A stretch of DNA of 47,272 bases, taken from assembly GCA_002498725.1 (NCBI GenBank), contig DAIJ01000023.1:1-47272 (forward strand). The letters run 5' to 3'. A program made the position numbers and the translations under genes. Below, one piece after another: positions 25,378 through 33,133 of this stretch; position 1 is the stretch's first letter, and the number at the start of each line of letters is the position of its first letter. The DNA comes from Euryarchaeota archaeon UBA23. Lineage in GTDB: Archaea; Thermoplasmatota; Poseidoniia; Poseidoniales; Thalassarchaeaceae. A model generated the notes under the pieces. It was not told the DNA's origin. It saw only the letters and a program-made list of their open reading frames with translations, and searched no databases.

Positions 25378-27006
25378 ATGACACACGTTCTCGAGACCGG
25401 TTTCGAATATATGGTGGCTGAAAACCCTAATGGTTCACCAAAAATAAGAGGATATAATATTATAAATGGAGAATTGAAATTAGCAAGCAATGGAGAGACT
25501 TTTGAGAGCAAAAATCCAGCTTGGTTAGATGATTCTTTAGGAGAATTTCCTCTTTCAACAAAAGAAGATGTTCATGAGGCTTTGGCTGCTGCTCGTACAG
25601 CATTTTCCTCTTGGTCCACAACACCGGCTCCTACAAGAGGGCAAGTGATTGGAAATATGGGTCGTCTTCTTATGAAACATAAGGAAGATCTAGTACGTCT
25701 ACAAGCTAGAGAAATTGGAAAAACTATGAAAGAATGTGGTGGAGAAATTCAAGAGGCCATCGATACATGTCTATTCTTTCAATCTGAAGGGCGTCGGCTT
25801 TATGGACAAACAGTAAATTCTGAATTACCTGATAAAGAACTTTTCACATATAGAAGACCATTGGGGGTTTGCGGAATCATAAATGCATGCAACTTCCCTT
25901 CTGCAGTTCCATTCTGGAAAATGATTCCAGCGATTATGTGTGGGAATACATGTGTCTGGAAATCACCTCAAGATTCACCTCTGCTATCTTTTGCGCTTAC
26001 TCGTATCATGCATGAAGCAGGATTGCCTGATGGTGTGATTAATCTAATCCATGGAAAGGGAAGTGGAGCCGGACAACATTTGGTTGATTCTGCAGATCTA
26101 GGTATGGTCAACAAGATTTCATTTACAGGTAGTACATCTATTGGAAAGATGATTGGAGAAGTCTGTGGACGAAACTTAGTCAGTGCTTCTCTTGAACTAG
26201 GTGGGAAAAATCCCCTAGTCATAATGCCTTCAGCGAATATAGAAAACGCCGTTGAAGGAGCATATTGGGCTGGCTTTGGAACTGCTGGACAGCGGTGTAC
26301 TAGCCTTGGTAATCTAATCATTCACGAAGATATCTATGATGAATTCGTAGAGCGTCTCATGGAGAAAGTCAAGTCAACTGTAATCGGTGACTCAATGAGG
26401 CATGAGGGTGTACTTTATGGCTCAATGTTGTCCGAGAAATACGCAATCGATTTCCTAAAAGGAATAGATATGTGTGAGGAAAGTGGTGCTAAGAAAATAT
26501 GGGGCGAGGGACGTATAACAAACAACAACAAACCAGAGAATTTTCATGGAGATGCTAGTGATGGAGTTTACATGTGGCCTCACATATATGTTGATGTCAC
26601 TGAAGATATGGAATGTTTCCATGAGGAAATTTTCGGCCCTTTAGTGACAATAGTCAAGGCAAGAGACTTTGATCATGCCCTATACCTAGCAAATGCATCT
26701 CCATATGGTTTATCTTCAGCGATTTATACTAATGATAGATTAGAGGCATATCGTTACAAAACTGGGATCAAGGCTGGTATGACTGGAATCAATAACTCAA
26801 CTACTGGAGCAGAGGCACACTTGCCATTTGGTGGTGTAAAGGGTAGTGGAAATGGAACGCGAGAGTCTGGCATATGGGTAATTGAATCGTATTCATATTG
26901 GCATGCTGTTAATGATGAATTATCTGGAAAGTTACAACTTGCTCAGATGGATGTTGACGAAATTGAAATGGAAGAAGCGGATGCTGATTATTCTGGGCTA
27001 GCGTGA
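25378..27006 (+). CDS. NAD(P)-dependent aldehyde dehydrogenase
   Basis: This 542-residue ALDH-superfamily enzyme oxidises an aldehyde to a carboxylate with NAD(P)+. The catalytic Cys is in GTAGQRCTSLGN and the general-base Glu in SLELGGKNPLVIM. The nucleotide-binding GST motif is FTGSTSIGK. The C-terminal signature is HEEIFGPLVTIVK, followed by AEAHLPFGGVKGSGNGTRESG. The GTAGQRCTS context and the VLYGSML region resemble the ALDH7 (aminoadipate-semialdehyde) branch, but the substrate cannot be assigned safely. A hydrophobic-poor extension of about 35 residues precedes the ALDH core. The acidic tail (EMEEADADYSGLA) is unusual. It is divergent from CDC48, with dyad sequences just before the ATG. 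Confidence 0.85.
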   Translation: MTHVLETGFEYMVAENPNGSPKIRGYNIINGELKLASNGETFESKNPAWLDDSLGEFPLSTKEDVHEALAAARTAFSSWSTTPAPTRGQVIGNMGRLLMKHKEDLVRLQAREIGKTMKECGGEIQEAIDTCLFFQSEGRRLYGQTVNSELPDKELFTYRRPLGVCGIINACNFPSAVPFWKMIPAIMCGNTCVWKSPQDSPLLSFALTRIMHEAGLPDGVINLIHGKGSGAGQHLVDSADLGMVNKISFTGSTSIGKMIGEVCGRNLVSASLELGGKNPLVIMPSANIENAVEGAYWAGFGTAGQRCTSLGNLIIHEDIYDEFVERLMEKVKSTVIGDSMRHEGVLYGSMLSEKYAIDFLKGIDMCEESGAKKIWGEGRITNNNKPENFHGDASDGVYMWPHIYVDVTEDMECFHEEIFGPLVTIVKARDFDHALYLANASPYGLSSAIYTNDRLEAYRYKTGIKAGMTGINNSTTGAEAHLPFGGVKGSGNGTRESGIWVIESYSYWHAVNDELSGKLQLAQMDVDEIEMEEADADYSGLA

Positions 27007-27011
27007 ACATT

Positions 27012-27110
27012 ATGTCAAAGATAATTCGAGTGATTTGGGGTTCTTTCAAACTCTTAGGACGTATCGGAGTAATTCTCGGGTTTGTTAAGCGTCTAGTTAG
27101 GCGAAAATAA
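27012..27110 (+). CDS. Candidate 32-residue basic microprotein
   Basis: The ATG at 27012 opens a 32-codon frame ending TAA at 27108-27110. The product starts MSKIIRVIWGSFKLLGRIGV and ends FVKRLVRRK. It is an amphipathic, strongly basic helix with Gly hinges and no acidic residues, a composition that could bind membranes or nucleic acid. It begins six bases after the ALDH stop and converges with the zinc-ribbon frame, whose stop is four bases away. The evidence is position and composition only. Confidence 0.35.
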   Translation: MSKIIRVIWGSFKLLGRIGVILGFVKRLVRRK

Positions 27111-27113
27111 GAT

Positions 27114-27257
27114 TCATGGAAAGAAAGGTTCTCCGCATTGAGGACAAGGAATACCTGGAAGCCAAGCGCCAGGCATGTAACCACAATTTGAACAAATTGA
27201 TGACTCAATATCATCTCCTAACATTGTATTCTCAAATAGTGACAACAGTCGATACAT
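27114..27257 (-). CDS. Zinc-ribbon microprotein
   Basis: A 47-codon minus-strand frame runs from ATG 27255-27257 to TGA 27114-27116; an internal ATG at 27222-27224 would give 36 residues. The C-terminal half has CSNCG and, 12 residues later, CPQCGEPFFP. These are two CxxC knuckles separated by a short loop rich in Pro, Gly and aromatic residues, a typical zinc ribbon. The four Cys and the PxCG context are hard to explain by chance. Such small zinc ribbons often serve as protein or RNA adaptors. It is convergent with the 32-residue frame and divergent from the sdh operon. No clear ribosome-binding site was found, so the start is uncertain. Confidence 0.5.
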   Translation of the reverse strand: MYRLLSLFENTMLGDDIESSICSNCGYMPGAWLPGIPCPQCGEPFFP

Positions 27258-27326
27258 TTGAATCCATTGATACAACCTTTTTGTTGTGGGTCAATGCAAC
27301 CTCTTATTGAACCACAGTTATCGGGT

Positions 27327-28133
27327 ATGGTTACAGGTGTGTACGTGGGCGACGCAGTTAGCTTGCCCCTGAATAGGGGTTTTGGTAAAACTGATCGGAT
27401 TGACAGATGGTGGACTCAGCCTCTATGGATGGGGACAGCGTTAACTTTAGCAGTGGTATATACTGGATTGAGAGTTTTATTTTTTGATGCCGAAATTCAC
27501 TATGATGATCACCGAGTAACTTCACCAATATTTTCGCCAGATGTTATCCATATGTTCCATTTATCTACACCTAGATGGATGAATTCAGCAATACTAATTC
27601 TATGGATTCCGTTTGGTTTTCGTGGTACTTGTTACTACATGCGACGTGTATATCATAGAGCATTCTTCCAAAATCCAACAGGATGTGTAGTAGCTAAGCC
27701 TGAAGTAAATTATAGGCTAGGTTACAAAGGAGAAACTGGTCTTTTCATACTGAATAACATTCATCGTTATATGTTGTATCTTGCGATAATTATTCTTACA
27801 GTTAAATTCTATGATGTTTGGCATACAATGAATTTCCACGATGGAAGTATTGGTATATCTGTAGGAACTATGATGCTTGCAACAGAGTCTTGTCTTTTGT
27901 TCATGTATGTTACTTCTTGCCATGCATTTAGACATTTATTTGGAGGAGGAATGAACCAATGGAGAGGCCAGATTGGAGGATTAATTGGAAAGATTTTCTA
28001 CAAAATTAGTGACATAAATGTTCATCATGGATTCTGGTTTTGGACGAGCCTATGCATGGTATTCATTGGAGATTTATTTGTCTGGGGGGTTGCTGATGGT
28101 ATTCTCAATGACCCGATATTATTCAAATTGTGA
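27327..28133 (+). CDS. sdhC: Succinate dehydrogenase membrane (cytochrome b) subunit, long single-subunit type
   Basis: This 268-residue membrane anchor of succinate dehydrogenase has about five predicted helices, at QPLWMGTALTLAVVYTGL, SAILILWIPFGFRGTC, YMLYLAIIILTVKFYDV, GTMMLATESCLLFMYV and FWFWTSLCMVFIGDLFVW. Conserved-looking His residues in HMFHLSTP, NNIHRYM, CHAFRHLF and INVHHGF are candidate heme or quinone ligands. The single long anchor in a C-A-B gene order resembles the Sdh1 operon of actinobacteria rather than the two-subunit SdhC/SdhD form. The ATG at 27327 is preferred because an AT-rich TATA-like element lies about 23 bases upstream; ATG 27294 and an earlier frame start are alternatives. 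sdhA follows after a GAGGTGA site. Confidence 0.82.
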   Translation: MVTGVYVGDAVSLPLNRGFGKTDRIDRWWTQPLWMGTALTLAVVYTGLRVLFFDAEIHYDDHRVTSPIFSPDVIHMFHLSTPRWMNSAILILWIPFGFRGTCYYMRRVYHRAFFQNPTGCVVAKPEVNYRLGYKGETGLFILNNIHRYMLYLAIIILTVKFYDVWHTMNFHDGSIGISVGTMMLATESCLLFMYVTSCHAFRHLFGGGMNQWRGQIGGLIGKIFYKISDINVHHGFWFWTSLCMVFIGDLFVWGVADGILNDPILFKL

Positions 28134-28142
28134 GGTGAAAAA

Positions 28143-29975
28143 ATGACTAACACATATTCAATTCATGAACATGATGTTGTTATTATTGGTGCTGGAGGTG
28201 CTGGACTCCGAGCGGCTATTGAAGCTAGTCAAAATGGGGTTACTGTGGCTCTAATCTGTAAATCAATGCTTGGAAAAGCACATACAGTTATGGCAGAAGG
28301 AGGAGCTGCAGCGGCTCTTGCAAACAAAGATCCTCGTGATAATTGGCAAACTCACTTTCGCGATACAATGAAGGGGGGGAAGTATCTAAATGATTGGCGG
28401 ATGGCTAAGATTCATGCCCAACAGGCTCCAGATCGAATTAGAGAACTAGAGACTTGGGGCGCTATTTTTGATAGAACGCCAAAGGGTCTGACAAGTCAAA
28501 GAAACTTTGGAGGACATACATATCCAAGACTTGCTCATATTGGAGATGCCACGGGTTTGGAACTAATCCGAACTCTACAAGAAAAAGGTGTTCATATGGG
28601 CATGGATGTGTTCATGGAATATACTGTTAGACATTTATTCACAACAGATGGACATATTGCAGGATGTTTTGCCTACAATAGAAATGATGGCTCTATGCAT
28701 GTTTTCAAGGCGAAGACTGTAGTTATGGCGACAGGAGGGGCGACTAGATGTTGGGCCGTTTGTTCGGGTTCTTGGGAATATACGGGGGAGGGATATGCGT
28801 TAGCCTATTGGGCAGGTGCTGAGATGGGTGACATGGAATTCATTCAATTTCATCCTACTGGAATGATATGGCCTCCTTCTGTTAAGGGAATTCTAGTTAC
28901 AGAAGGAGTTCGTGGTGAAGGAGGTATGCTGAGAAATTCAGAAGGTGAGCGATTTATGTTCAATTATGTTCCAGAAATGTACGAAGATGAATTCGCTGAT
29001 ACCGAAGAAGAGGCATTACAGTGGGTGGATGAAGTAATTAGTGGAAAACTTGCCAGTAAGCGGCGTCCACCTGAATTGCTAACTAGAGATGTTGTTGCTA
29101 AAGCAATCAATTCTGAACGAGATGCTGGACGAGCAAGTGAACATGGAGGTGCTTATCTTGATATTTCATGGAGAAGTCCTGAAGATGTTAAAAAGAAGTT
29201 ACCGGGAATGTATCATCAATTCAAAGAACTTGCAGCTGTTGATATCACCAAACAACCAATGGAAGTTGGCCCAACCGCTCACTATGTCATGGGTGGAATA
29301 AAAGTACATCCTGAAACACAAGAAACTCGAATAAAGGGACTTTATGCAGCAGGAGAAGCTGCAACTGGTTTACATGGAGCAAATCGATTAGGTGGTAATT
29401 CACTTAGCGATCTGATTGTTTTTGGCAAAATTGCCGGTGAAAATGCTGCATTACAGTCTAAAGAAATGGAAATATTCAGAGAAATAGATGATCATGAAAT
29501 TATGATGGTTATGGCTGATACGCTAGAGCCTCTAAATCGAAAAGGTGGAGAGAACCCCGCAAAGATAGTAGAAGACCTACGTGAAATGATGCAGGAAAAA
29601 GTTGGCATAATTAGAACACGTAAACTTCTTCAGGAAGCACTATTAGATCTCGATCAATTAGAAATTCGAGCATCAAAGGCAAGTCCTGGTGGTTCTCTTA
29701 TCTACAATCCCGGTTGGCATCAGGCATTGGAACTCAATGCTATGATTGATGTGTCTAGAATGTGTACTCTTGCTGCTTTACATAGAGAGGAATCTAGAGG
29801 CGGTCACACAAGAGATGATTTCCCCACTCCTGATTACAAATATTGGGGTAAAATTAACAGTGTTATCTCAAAGCATAAAGATGGATCTATGTTTATTGAA
29901 CACAGAAAATATCCTATAATTGATTCTGAATTGAAGGCTTTACTTGATGTTGAAGATCTACATGAGGAGGAATGA
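28143..29975 (+). CDS. sdhA: Succinate dehydrogenase flavoprotein subunit
   Basis: This 610-residue FAD subunit of complex II oxidises succinate to fumarate. The Rossmann motif VVIIGAGGAGLRAAIEA is at residues 12-28. The likely covalent-FAD His is in GKAHTVMAEGGAAAAL (about His47). Also present are the substrate-site segments FIQFHPTGM and GEGGMLRNSEGERFM, the arginine-bearing TRDVVAKAI, and the C-terminal FAD motif GLYAAGEAATGLHGANRLGGNSL. Length is normal. GAGGTGA precedes the ATG at 28143 by five bases. The stop overlaps the sdhB ATG (ATGA), so all three subunits are expressed as one operon. Confidence 0.95.
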   Translation: MTNTYSIHEHDVVIIGAGGAGLRAAIEASQNGVTVALICKSMLGKAHTVMAEGGAAAALANKDPRDNWQTHFRDTMKGGKYLNDWRMAKIHAQQAPDRIRELETWGAIFDRTPKGLTSQRNFGGHTYPRLAHIGDATGLELIRTLQEKGVHMGMDVFMEYTVRHLFTTDGHIAGCFAYNRNDGSMHVFKAKTVVMATGGATRCWAVCSGSWEYTGEGYALAYWAGAEMGDMEFIQFHPTGMIWPPSVKGILVTEGVRGEGGMLRNSEGERFMFNYVPEMYEDEFADTEEEALQWVDEVISGKLASKRRPPELLTRDVVAKAINSERDAGRASEHGGAYLDISWRSPEDVKKKLPGMYHQFKELAAVDITKQPMEVGPTAHYVMGGIKVHPETQETRIKGLYAAGEAATGLHGANRLGGNSLSDLIVFGKIAGENAALQSKEMEIFREIDDHEIMMVMADTLEPLNRKGGENPAKIVEDLREMMQEKVGIIRTRKLLQEALLDLDQLEIRASKASPGGSLIYNPGWHQALELNAMIDVSRMCTLAALHREESRGGHTRDDFPTPDYKYWGKINSVISKHKDGSMFIEHRKYPIIDSELKALLDVEDLHEEE

Positions 29976-30739
29976 ATTTGTCAGATGAAGTTACCTTCCG
30001 AATCTTTCGTGGCGAACCAGATAGTAGTGGAAATCCTCTCGGTCAATTAGTTGATTATACAGTAAACATGGACGAAGGTATGGTAGTACTGGACGTAATT
30101 CATAGAATCCAAGCAGAACATGCTCCAGACTTATCGTGTCGTTGGAACTGTAAAGCAGGAAAATGTGGTTCCTGCTCGGCTGAAGTAAATGGAAAAGCCC
30201 GGTTAATGTGCATGACTAGGATGGAAGAAATAATGGATGAAACTCCTGATGGGGGGCCTATACTTGTAAAGCCAATGCAAGCATTTCCACTAACAAAGGA
30301 CTTGGTAACTGACACATCTTGGGCTTATGAAATGAATAAGAAAATGGTTCCTGTAAATGGTCCAGATGAATTAGATTGGGAATTCAATCAAAAAGAAGCC
30401 GATAGGATTCAAGAATTTCGAGGATGTATTGAATGCATGCTTTGTGTGAATACATGCCATGTTCTAAGAGAACATCAGATGTTTGACGAATTTGCCGGAC
30501 CAAGATTTTTCGTTAGATTAGCTGGATTAGAAATGCATCCACTTGATACAGAAAATAGAATTCCAGAAATTAAGGAAGATTTTGGGATTGGTTATTGTAA
30601 CATAACAAGATGTTGTACAGAAGTTTGTCCTGCTGAAATTAAAATTACTGATAATGCAATTATTCCATTGAAAGAACGTGTAGTAACTGAGTACTATGAT
30701 CCTATTGCCATTATTGGGAAAAAATTAGGACTGAGATAA
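29972..30739 (+). CDS. sdhB: Succinate dehydrogenase iron-sulfur subunit
   Basis: This 255-residue electron-transfer subunit of complex II has three cluster motifs. The [2Fe-2S] plant-ferredoxin site is CRWNCKAGKCGSC with a later C (about residues 50-75). The C..C..C...C [4Fe-4S] site is CIECMLCVNTC (about 151-161), with its partner P replaced by H (CHV instead of CP). The last site is CNITRCCTEVCP, which supplies the [3Fe-4S] ligands and the last [4Fe-4S] Cys. It starts in the ATGA overlap with sdhA, preceded by GAGGAGG. A strong hairpin follows its stop. Confidence 0.93.
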   Translation: MNLSDEVTFRIFRGEPDSSGNPLGQLVDYTVNMDEGMVVLDVIHRIQAEHAPDLSCRWNCKAGKCGSCSAEVNGKARLMCMTRMEEIMDETPDGGPILVKPMQAFPLTKDLVTDTSWAYEMNKKMVPVNGPDELDWEFNQKEADRIQEFRGCIECMLCVNTCHVLREHQMFDEFAGPRFFVRLAGLEMHPLDTENRIPEIKEDFGIGYCNITRCCTEVCPAEIKITDNAIIPLKERVVTEYYDPIAIIGKKLGLR

Positions 30740-30752
30740 TATCAATATTTAC

Positions 30753-30779
30753 CCCCATCACCGCCATACGGTGATGGGG
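30753..30779 (+). terminator. Strong hairpin terminator ending the sdh operon
   Basis: CCCCATCACCG (30753-30763), loop CCATA, and CGGTGATGGGG (30769-30779) form a perfect 11-bp stem, 13 bases after the sdhB stop. It lies between convergent genes (sdhB and the MC1 gene) and may serve both directions. It is the strongest hairpin noticed in the window. Confidence 0.65.
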
Positions 30780-30826
30780 TTACGTTGATCAGCACTTACG
30801 TTGAAAGAACGACGCACTCTGAATAT

Positions 30827-31090
30827 TCAGAGGTGCTTTATGCCGGTCTTCTTCACGTTGGCCTTCTTGATCTTTGCAGGGAGCCAAGCAGGTCCATTTG
30901 CAGGCTTGTCAACCATTGATGTTGACCCTGTGAAGCAATGCACTTTGTTTGTACCGCGCTCACGTAGCATAATGTTAGTTATACCACGTGTTGCAGCCTT
31001 AAGGGCAGCACCACGAGGTTGCTTACTAACAAATACCTGAGCAGTGTCCTTGCCCCCTTCCATCAACACGAAGTATTTTTTGCCAGACAT
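30827..31090 (-). CDS. MC1-family chromosomal DNA-binding protein
   Basis: This 87-residue archaeal chromosomal protein of the MC1 family binds and sharply bends DNA as a monomer. The product has the family pattern KKYFVLMEGGKDTAQVFVSKQPRGAALKAATRG, then LRERGTNKVHCFTGSTSMV and PAWLPAKIKKANVKK. Basic residues and Trp/Pro positions match Methanosarcina MC1. The ATG at 31088-31090 has GGAGGTG nine bases upstream; an in-frame GTG at 31102 would add four residues and is less likely. It probably serves as a nucleoid protein. It converges with the sdh operon and is followed by the shared hairpin. Confidence 0.92.
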   Translation of the reverse strand: MSGKKYFVLMEGGKDTAQVFVSKQPRGAALKAATRGITNIMLRERGTNKVHCFTGSTSMVDKPANGPAWLPAKIKKANVKKTGIKHL

Positions 31091-31201
31091 TGAATTATCC
31101 ACCTCCGGAGAGGCGGCTACTCAGAGAGATTATCAAGTTTGAGGAAGATAAACGAGATACTGCGGCCCTGTGTTGACCTTTTGGTGATTTCCGAAGTAGA
31201 T

Positions 31202-31218
31202 AAAAAAGGAGGTTTTTT
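31202..31218 (-). terminator. Poly-T terminator after the Lrp-domain gene
   Basis: Read on the minus strand, the sequence just after the stop at 31220 is AAAAAACCTCCTTTTTT, which is both self-complementary and U-rich in RNA. A T-run directly after a coding region is the usual archaeal termination signal. Confidence 0.5.
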
Positions 31219-31219
31219 C

Positions 31220-31453
31220 TCATAATTCAGCACAGGCAAGTGTTTTCGTATTAGACACACCAGGTATAGAACGAATGGATTTTACGACTAATCTGGCAAT
31301 ATCTCCCATATCATTCGCTTCAATTTTTAGAATCAAATCGTGATCACCAAATAGAAGATTTGCATCAATAACGAATGGAAATTTTGATACCGTATTAAAA
31401 ACATCTAATTCTGCACCCGGATCAACATTTACAAGGACATAACCTACCGACAT
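31220..31453 (-). CDS. Stand-alone Lrp/AsnC ligand-binding (RAM) domain protein
   Basis: This 77-residue protein is only the C-terminal effector domain of Lrp/AsnC regulators: the start VGYVLVNVDPGAELDVFNTV, the core GDHDLILKIEANDM and the end RSIPGVSNTKTL. There is no helix-turn-helix. Stand-alone RAM domains form oligomers, bind amino acids, and can modulate full-length Lrp proteins or act as metabolite sensors. The gene is divergent from the macrodomain gene and ends in a poly-T stretch. Its ligand is unknown. Confidence 0.85.
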   Translation of the reverse strand: MSVGYVLVNVDPGAELDVFNTVSKFPFVIDANLLFGDHDLILKIEANDMGDIARLVVKSIRSIPGVSNTKTLACAEL

Positions 31454-31570
31454 ATCTTAGGCTAAAACAATTATCAAAATGAATGCTTCGTAATAAAGAT
31501 CGGAAATATTTTTTGAAAACAGATTGATGTGGCGAAGATGTGATATTAGACGGCCTCTTCTCGCATCTAT

Positions 31571-32212
31571 ATGGTTGAGACCGTCATCGTGCGTGAATGC
31601 AAGTATGGACAGGTGAGGGTTCTCTATGGTAATATGCTAAGAGTCGAGGGGGATGTACTTGTTACTACTGCAAATAATAGACTTGGAGGTCGCGAAGGCT
31701 TAGATGAAAAAATTCATCAGAAGGCTGGCCCTGAATTAAGAGAATTTTGCCATCAAATAGCAGTAAACAAGCGTAAAGAAAATTTACAACCGTGTAAAAC
31801 TGGTGAAGCAGTTACAACTCCAGGATTTAATCTTCCATTTGAAAATCTGGTTCACGTGGTTGGACCAGACTGTCGAAGACCTAATCAAGATAATTTTAGA
31901 AGAGACTTGTTGAAGCAGTCTTATGCCGCACTTTTCAGAGAAATTGAGGGGATTAAGAAAAGAAAAACTCTAGTTATGCCGCCTGTAAGTATGGATGTAT
32001 TTGCTTATCCTCACAGAGAAGGAGCTAGAATGACGATGGAAATTGTGTTGGCTTGGATGGACGAAGGTGATGACCCTGGTGTTGATATGGTTCTAATTGT
32101 TACAGACGATAATAACTTTCTAAACAACATGAAAACAGTGTACAGGGAATCTGAAGACCGTTTTCCTGGAATAGATAAAACCCGTGCTTTCAGACGTGGT
32201 AAGTATCCCTAA
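31571..32212 (+). CDS. Macrodomain protein (ADP-ribose/O-acetyl-ADP-ribose-binding family)
   Basis: This 213-residue macrodomain family protein would bind or hydrolyse ADP-ribose derivatives, for example removing ADP-ribose from proteins or nucleic acids. The family pattern is visible: RVLYGNMLRVEGDVLVTTANNRLGG near residues 16-40 (with the conserved Asn pair), the middle GEAVTTPGFNLPFENLVHVVGPD, and PPVSMDVFAYPHREGA, in which the catalytic-loop equivalent lies. The D/N of the first loop is VTTANN, as in YmdB-like members. Downstream is a minus-strand RuvC/YqgF-like gene that converges end to end. Which ADP-ribosyl bond it cleaves is unknown. Confidence 0.85.
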   Translation: MVETVIVRECKYGQVRVLYGNMLRVEGDVLVTTANNRLGGREGLDEKIHQKAGPELREFCHQIAVNKRKENLQPCKTGEAVTTPGFNLPFENLVHVVGPDCRRPNQDNFRRDLLKQSYAALFREIEGIKKRKTLVMPPVSMDVFAYPHREGARMTMEIVLAWMDEGDDPGVDMVLIVTDDNNFLNNMKTVYRESEDRFPGIDKTRAFRRGKYP

Positions 32213-32998
32213 TTACATGACCTCGCCGTCGGAATAAATTGTTACGGCGTCATTTAGAGATAATCTACCCACTGCAACTGCTCTAGCAAGGCTGGAGGGG
32301 ATTGTAAAACGCCCTTCAGAAATTCTTCGACTACGCCTTTGTATTTCTCTAACCTCGCCATCTGTGGGTATAACTTGTAATCGTGATTTAACTGGTATAC
32401 CCTCAATATAACTAATCAGTCTGGCTGCCGAGGAATGATTATTACGAGAGCCTATTGATGTTGAACTTTCATCTACTAACTGTACAGAAAGACCTCTTGC
32501 AATACAAACGTTAGCGATTCTTGAAGAAATTGTTCTAACTCCATTTCCAATCCTAACTACTGACTCATTAGGATTTAGATCATTTAAAATTTTGATTATT
32601 CTGTCCACAACTACATCTACCGACTCTAATTGAATGGAACCAGCAGGTCTTCCATCGGCAAGCCATGCAAGACCAGGACGCGGACCTGGATCAATACCGA
32701 AACAGATACGATTGACTGACTCCCCTGCATTCATTCTATTAATTATTGAACCTATTACTGAATCAATTTCATCTACATCGCAGCCAATGCCACGTACATC
32801 TTCACAACCATCTACTTCAGAATGAGAACCTATCCAATAGTTAATTCCGTTTGGAATTGGTTGACGGAAATCAATTTGAGTATACTCAAGTCCTGAAACT
32901 CTTAGTTGATCTAATAATCTATAGGCAAGACGGAAATCCTCTGTTCGAACCGCCACCTCCGGCATGATTAGGGAATTATGCATCTCGCATTCAATCAT
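32213..32998 (-). CDS. RNase H-fold protein related to RuvC/YqgF
   Basis: This protein of about 261 residues has the RuvC/YqgF signature ICFGIDPGPRPGLAWLADG in its middle: strand 1 with the first catalytic Asp, then GPRPGLA. VQLVDESSTS follows further on, where the YqgF family has DER or DES-type residues. It is not a standard RuvC, which archaea lack, nor the usual anti-terminator-like YqgF length. It looks like an archaeal RNase H-fold nuclease or resolvase-like protein with an extra N-terminal domain of about 80 residues. Several in-frame Met codons exist; 32998 is used, with 32965 also possible. It is divergent from hjc with only 135 bases between. A DNA repair link is inferred. Confidence 0.55.
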   Translation of the reverse strand: MIECEMHNSLIMPEVAVRTEDFRLAYRLLDQLRVSGLEYTQIDFRQPIPNGINYWIGSHSEVDGCEDVRGIGCDVDEIDSVIGSIINRMNAGESVNRICFGIDPGPRPGLAWLADGRPAGSIQLESVDVVVDRIIKILNDLNPNESVVRIGNGVRTISSRIANVCIARGLSVQLVDESSTSIGSRNNHSSAARLISYIEGIPVKSRLQVIPTDGEVREIQRRSRRISEGRFTIPSSLARAVAVGRLSLNDAVTIYSDGEVM

Positions 32999-33133
32999 TT
33001 TCCTAAATATTAGCAAATTAGAATTTTTATTGGATAAAAAATGCTCTTTGAAATTATAATCAAGTGTCAAAATTTGACAATAATCGTAACTTTTAAGCGA
33101 TGTCGTCAAGAACCCTGAGAATACGCTAGTTCT

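Noticed and set aside
26909..27214. Longer minus-strand reading frame overlapping the ALDH end and the zinc-ribbon frame
   Set aside because: Its composition looks random and it overlaps the real ALDH coding region; the four-cysteine frame in a different register explains the slot better.
27258..27326. N-terminal extension of SdhC to 27258
   Set aside because: The added residues (NPLIQPFCCGSMQPLI) lack similarity to SdhC proteins and overlap the zinc-ribbon frame; a TATA-like element fits the start at 27327 better.
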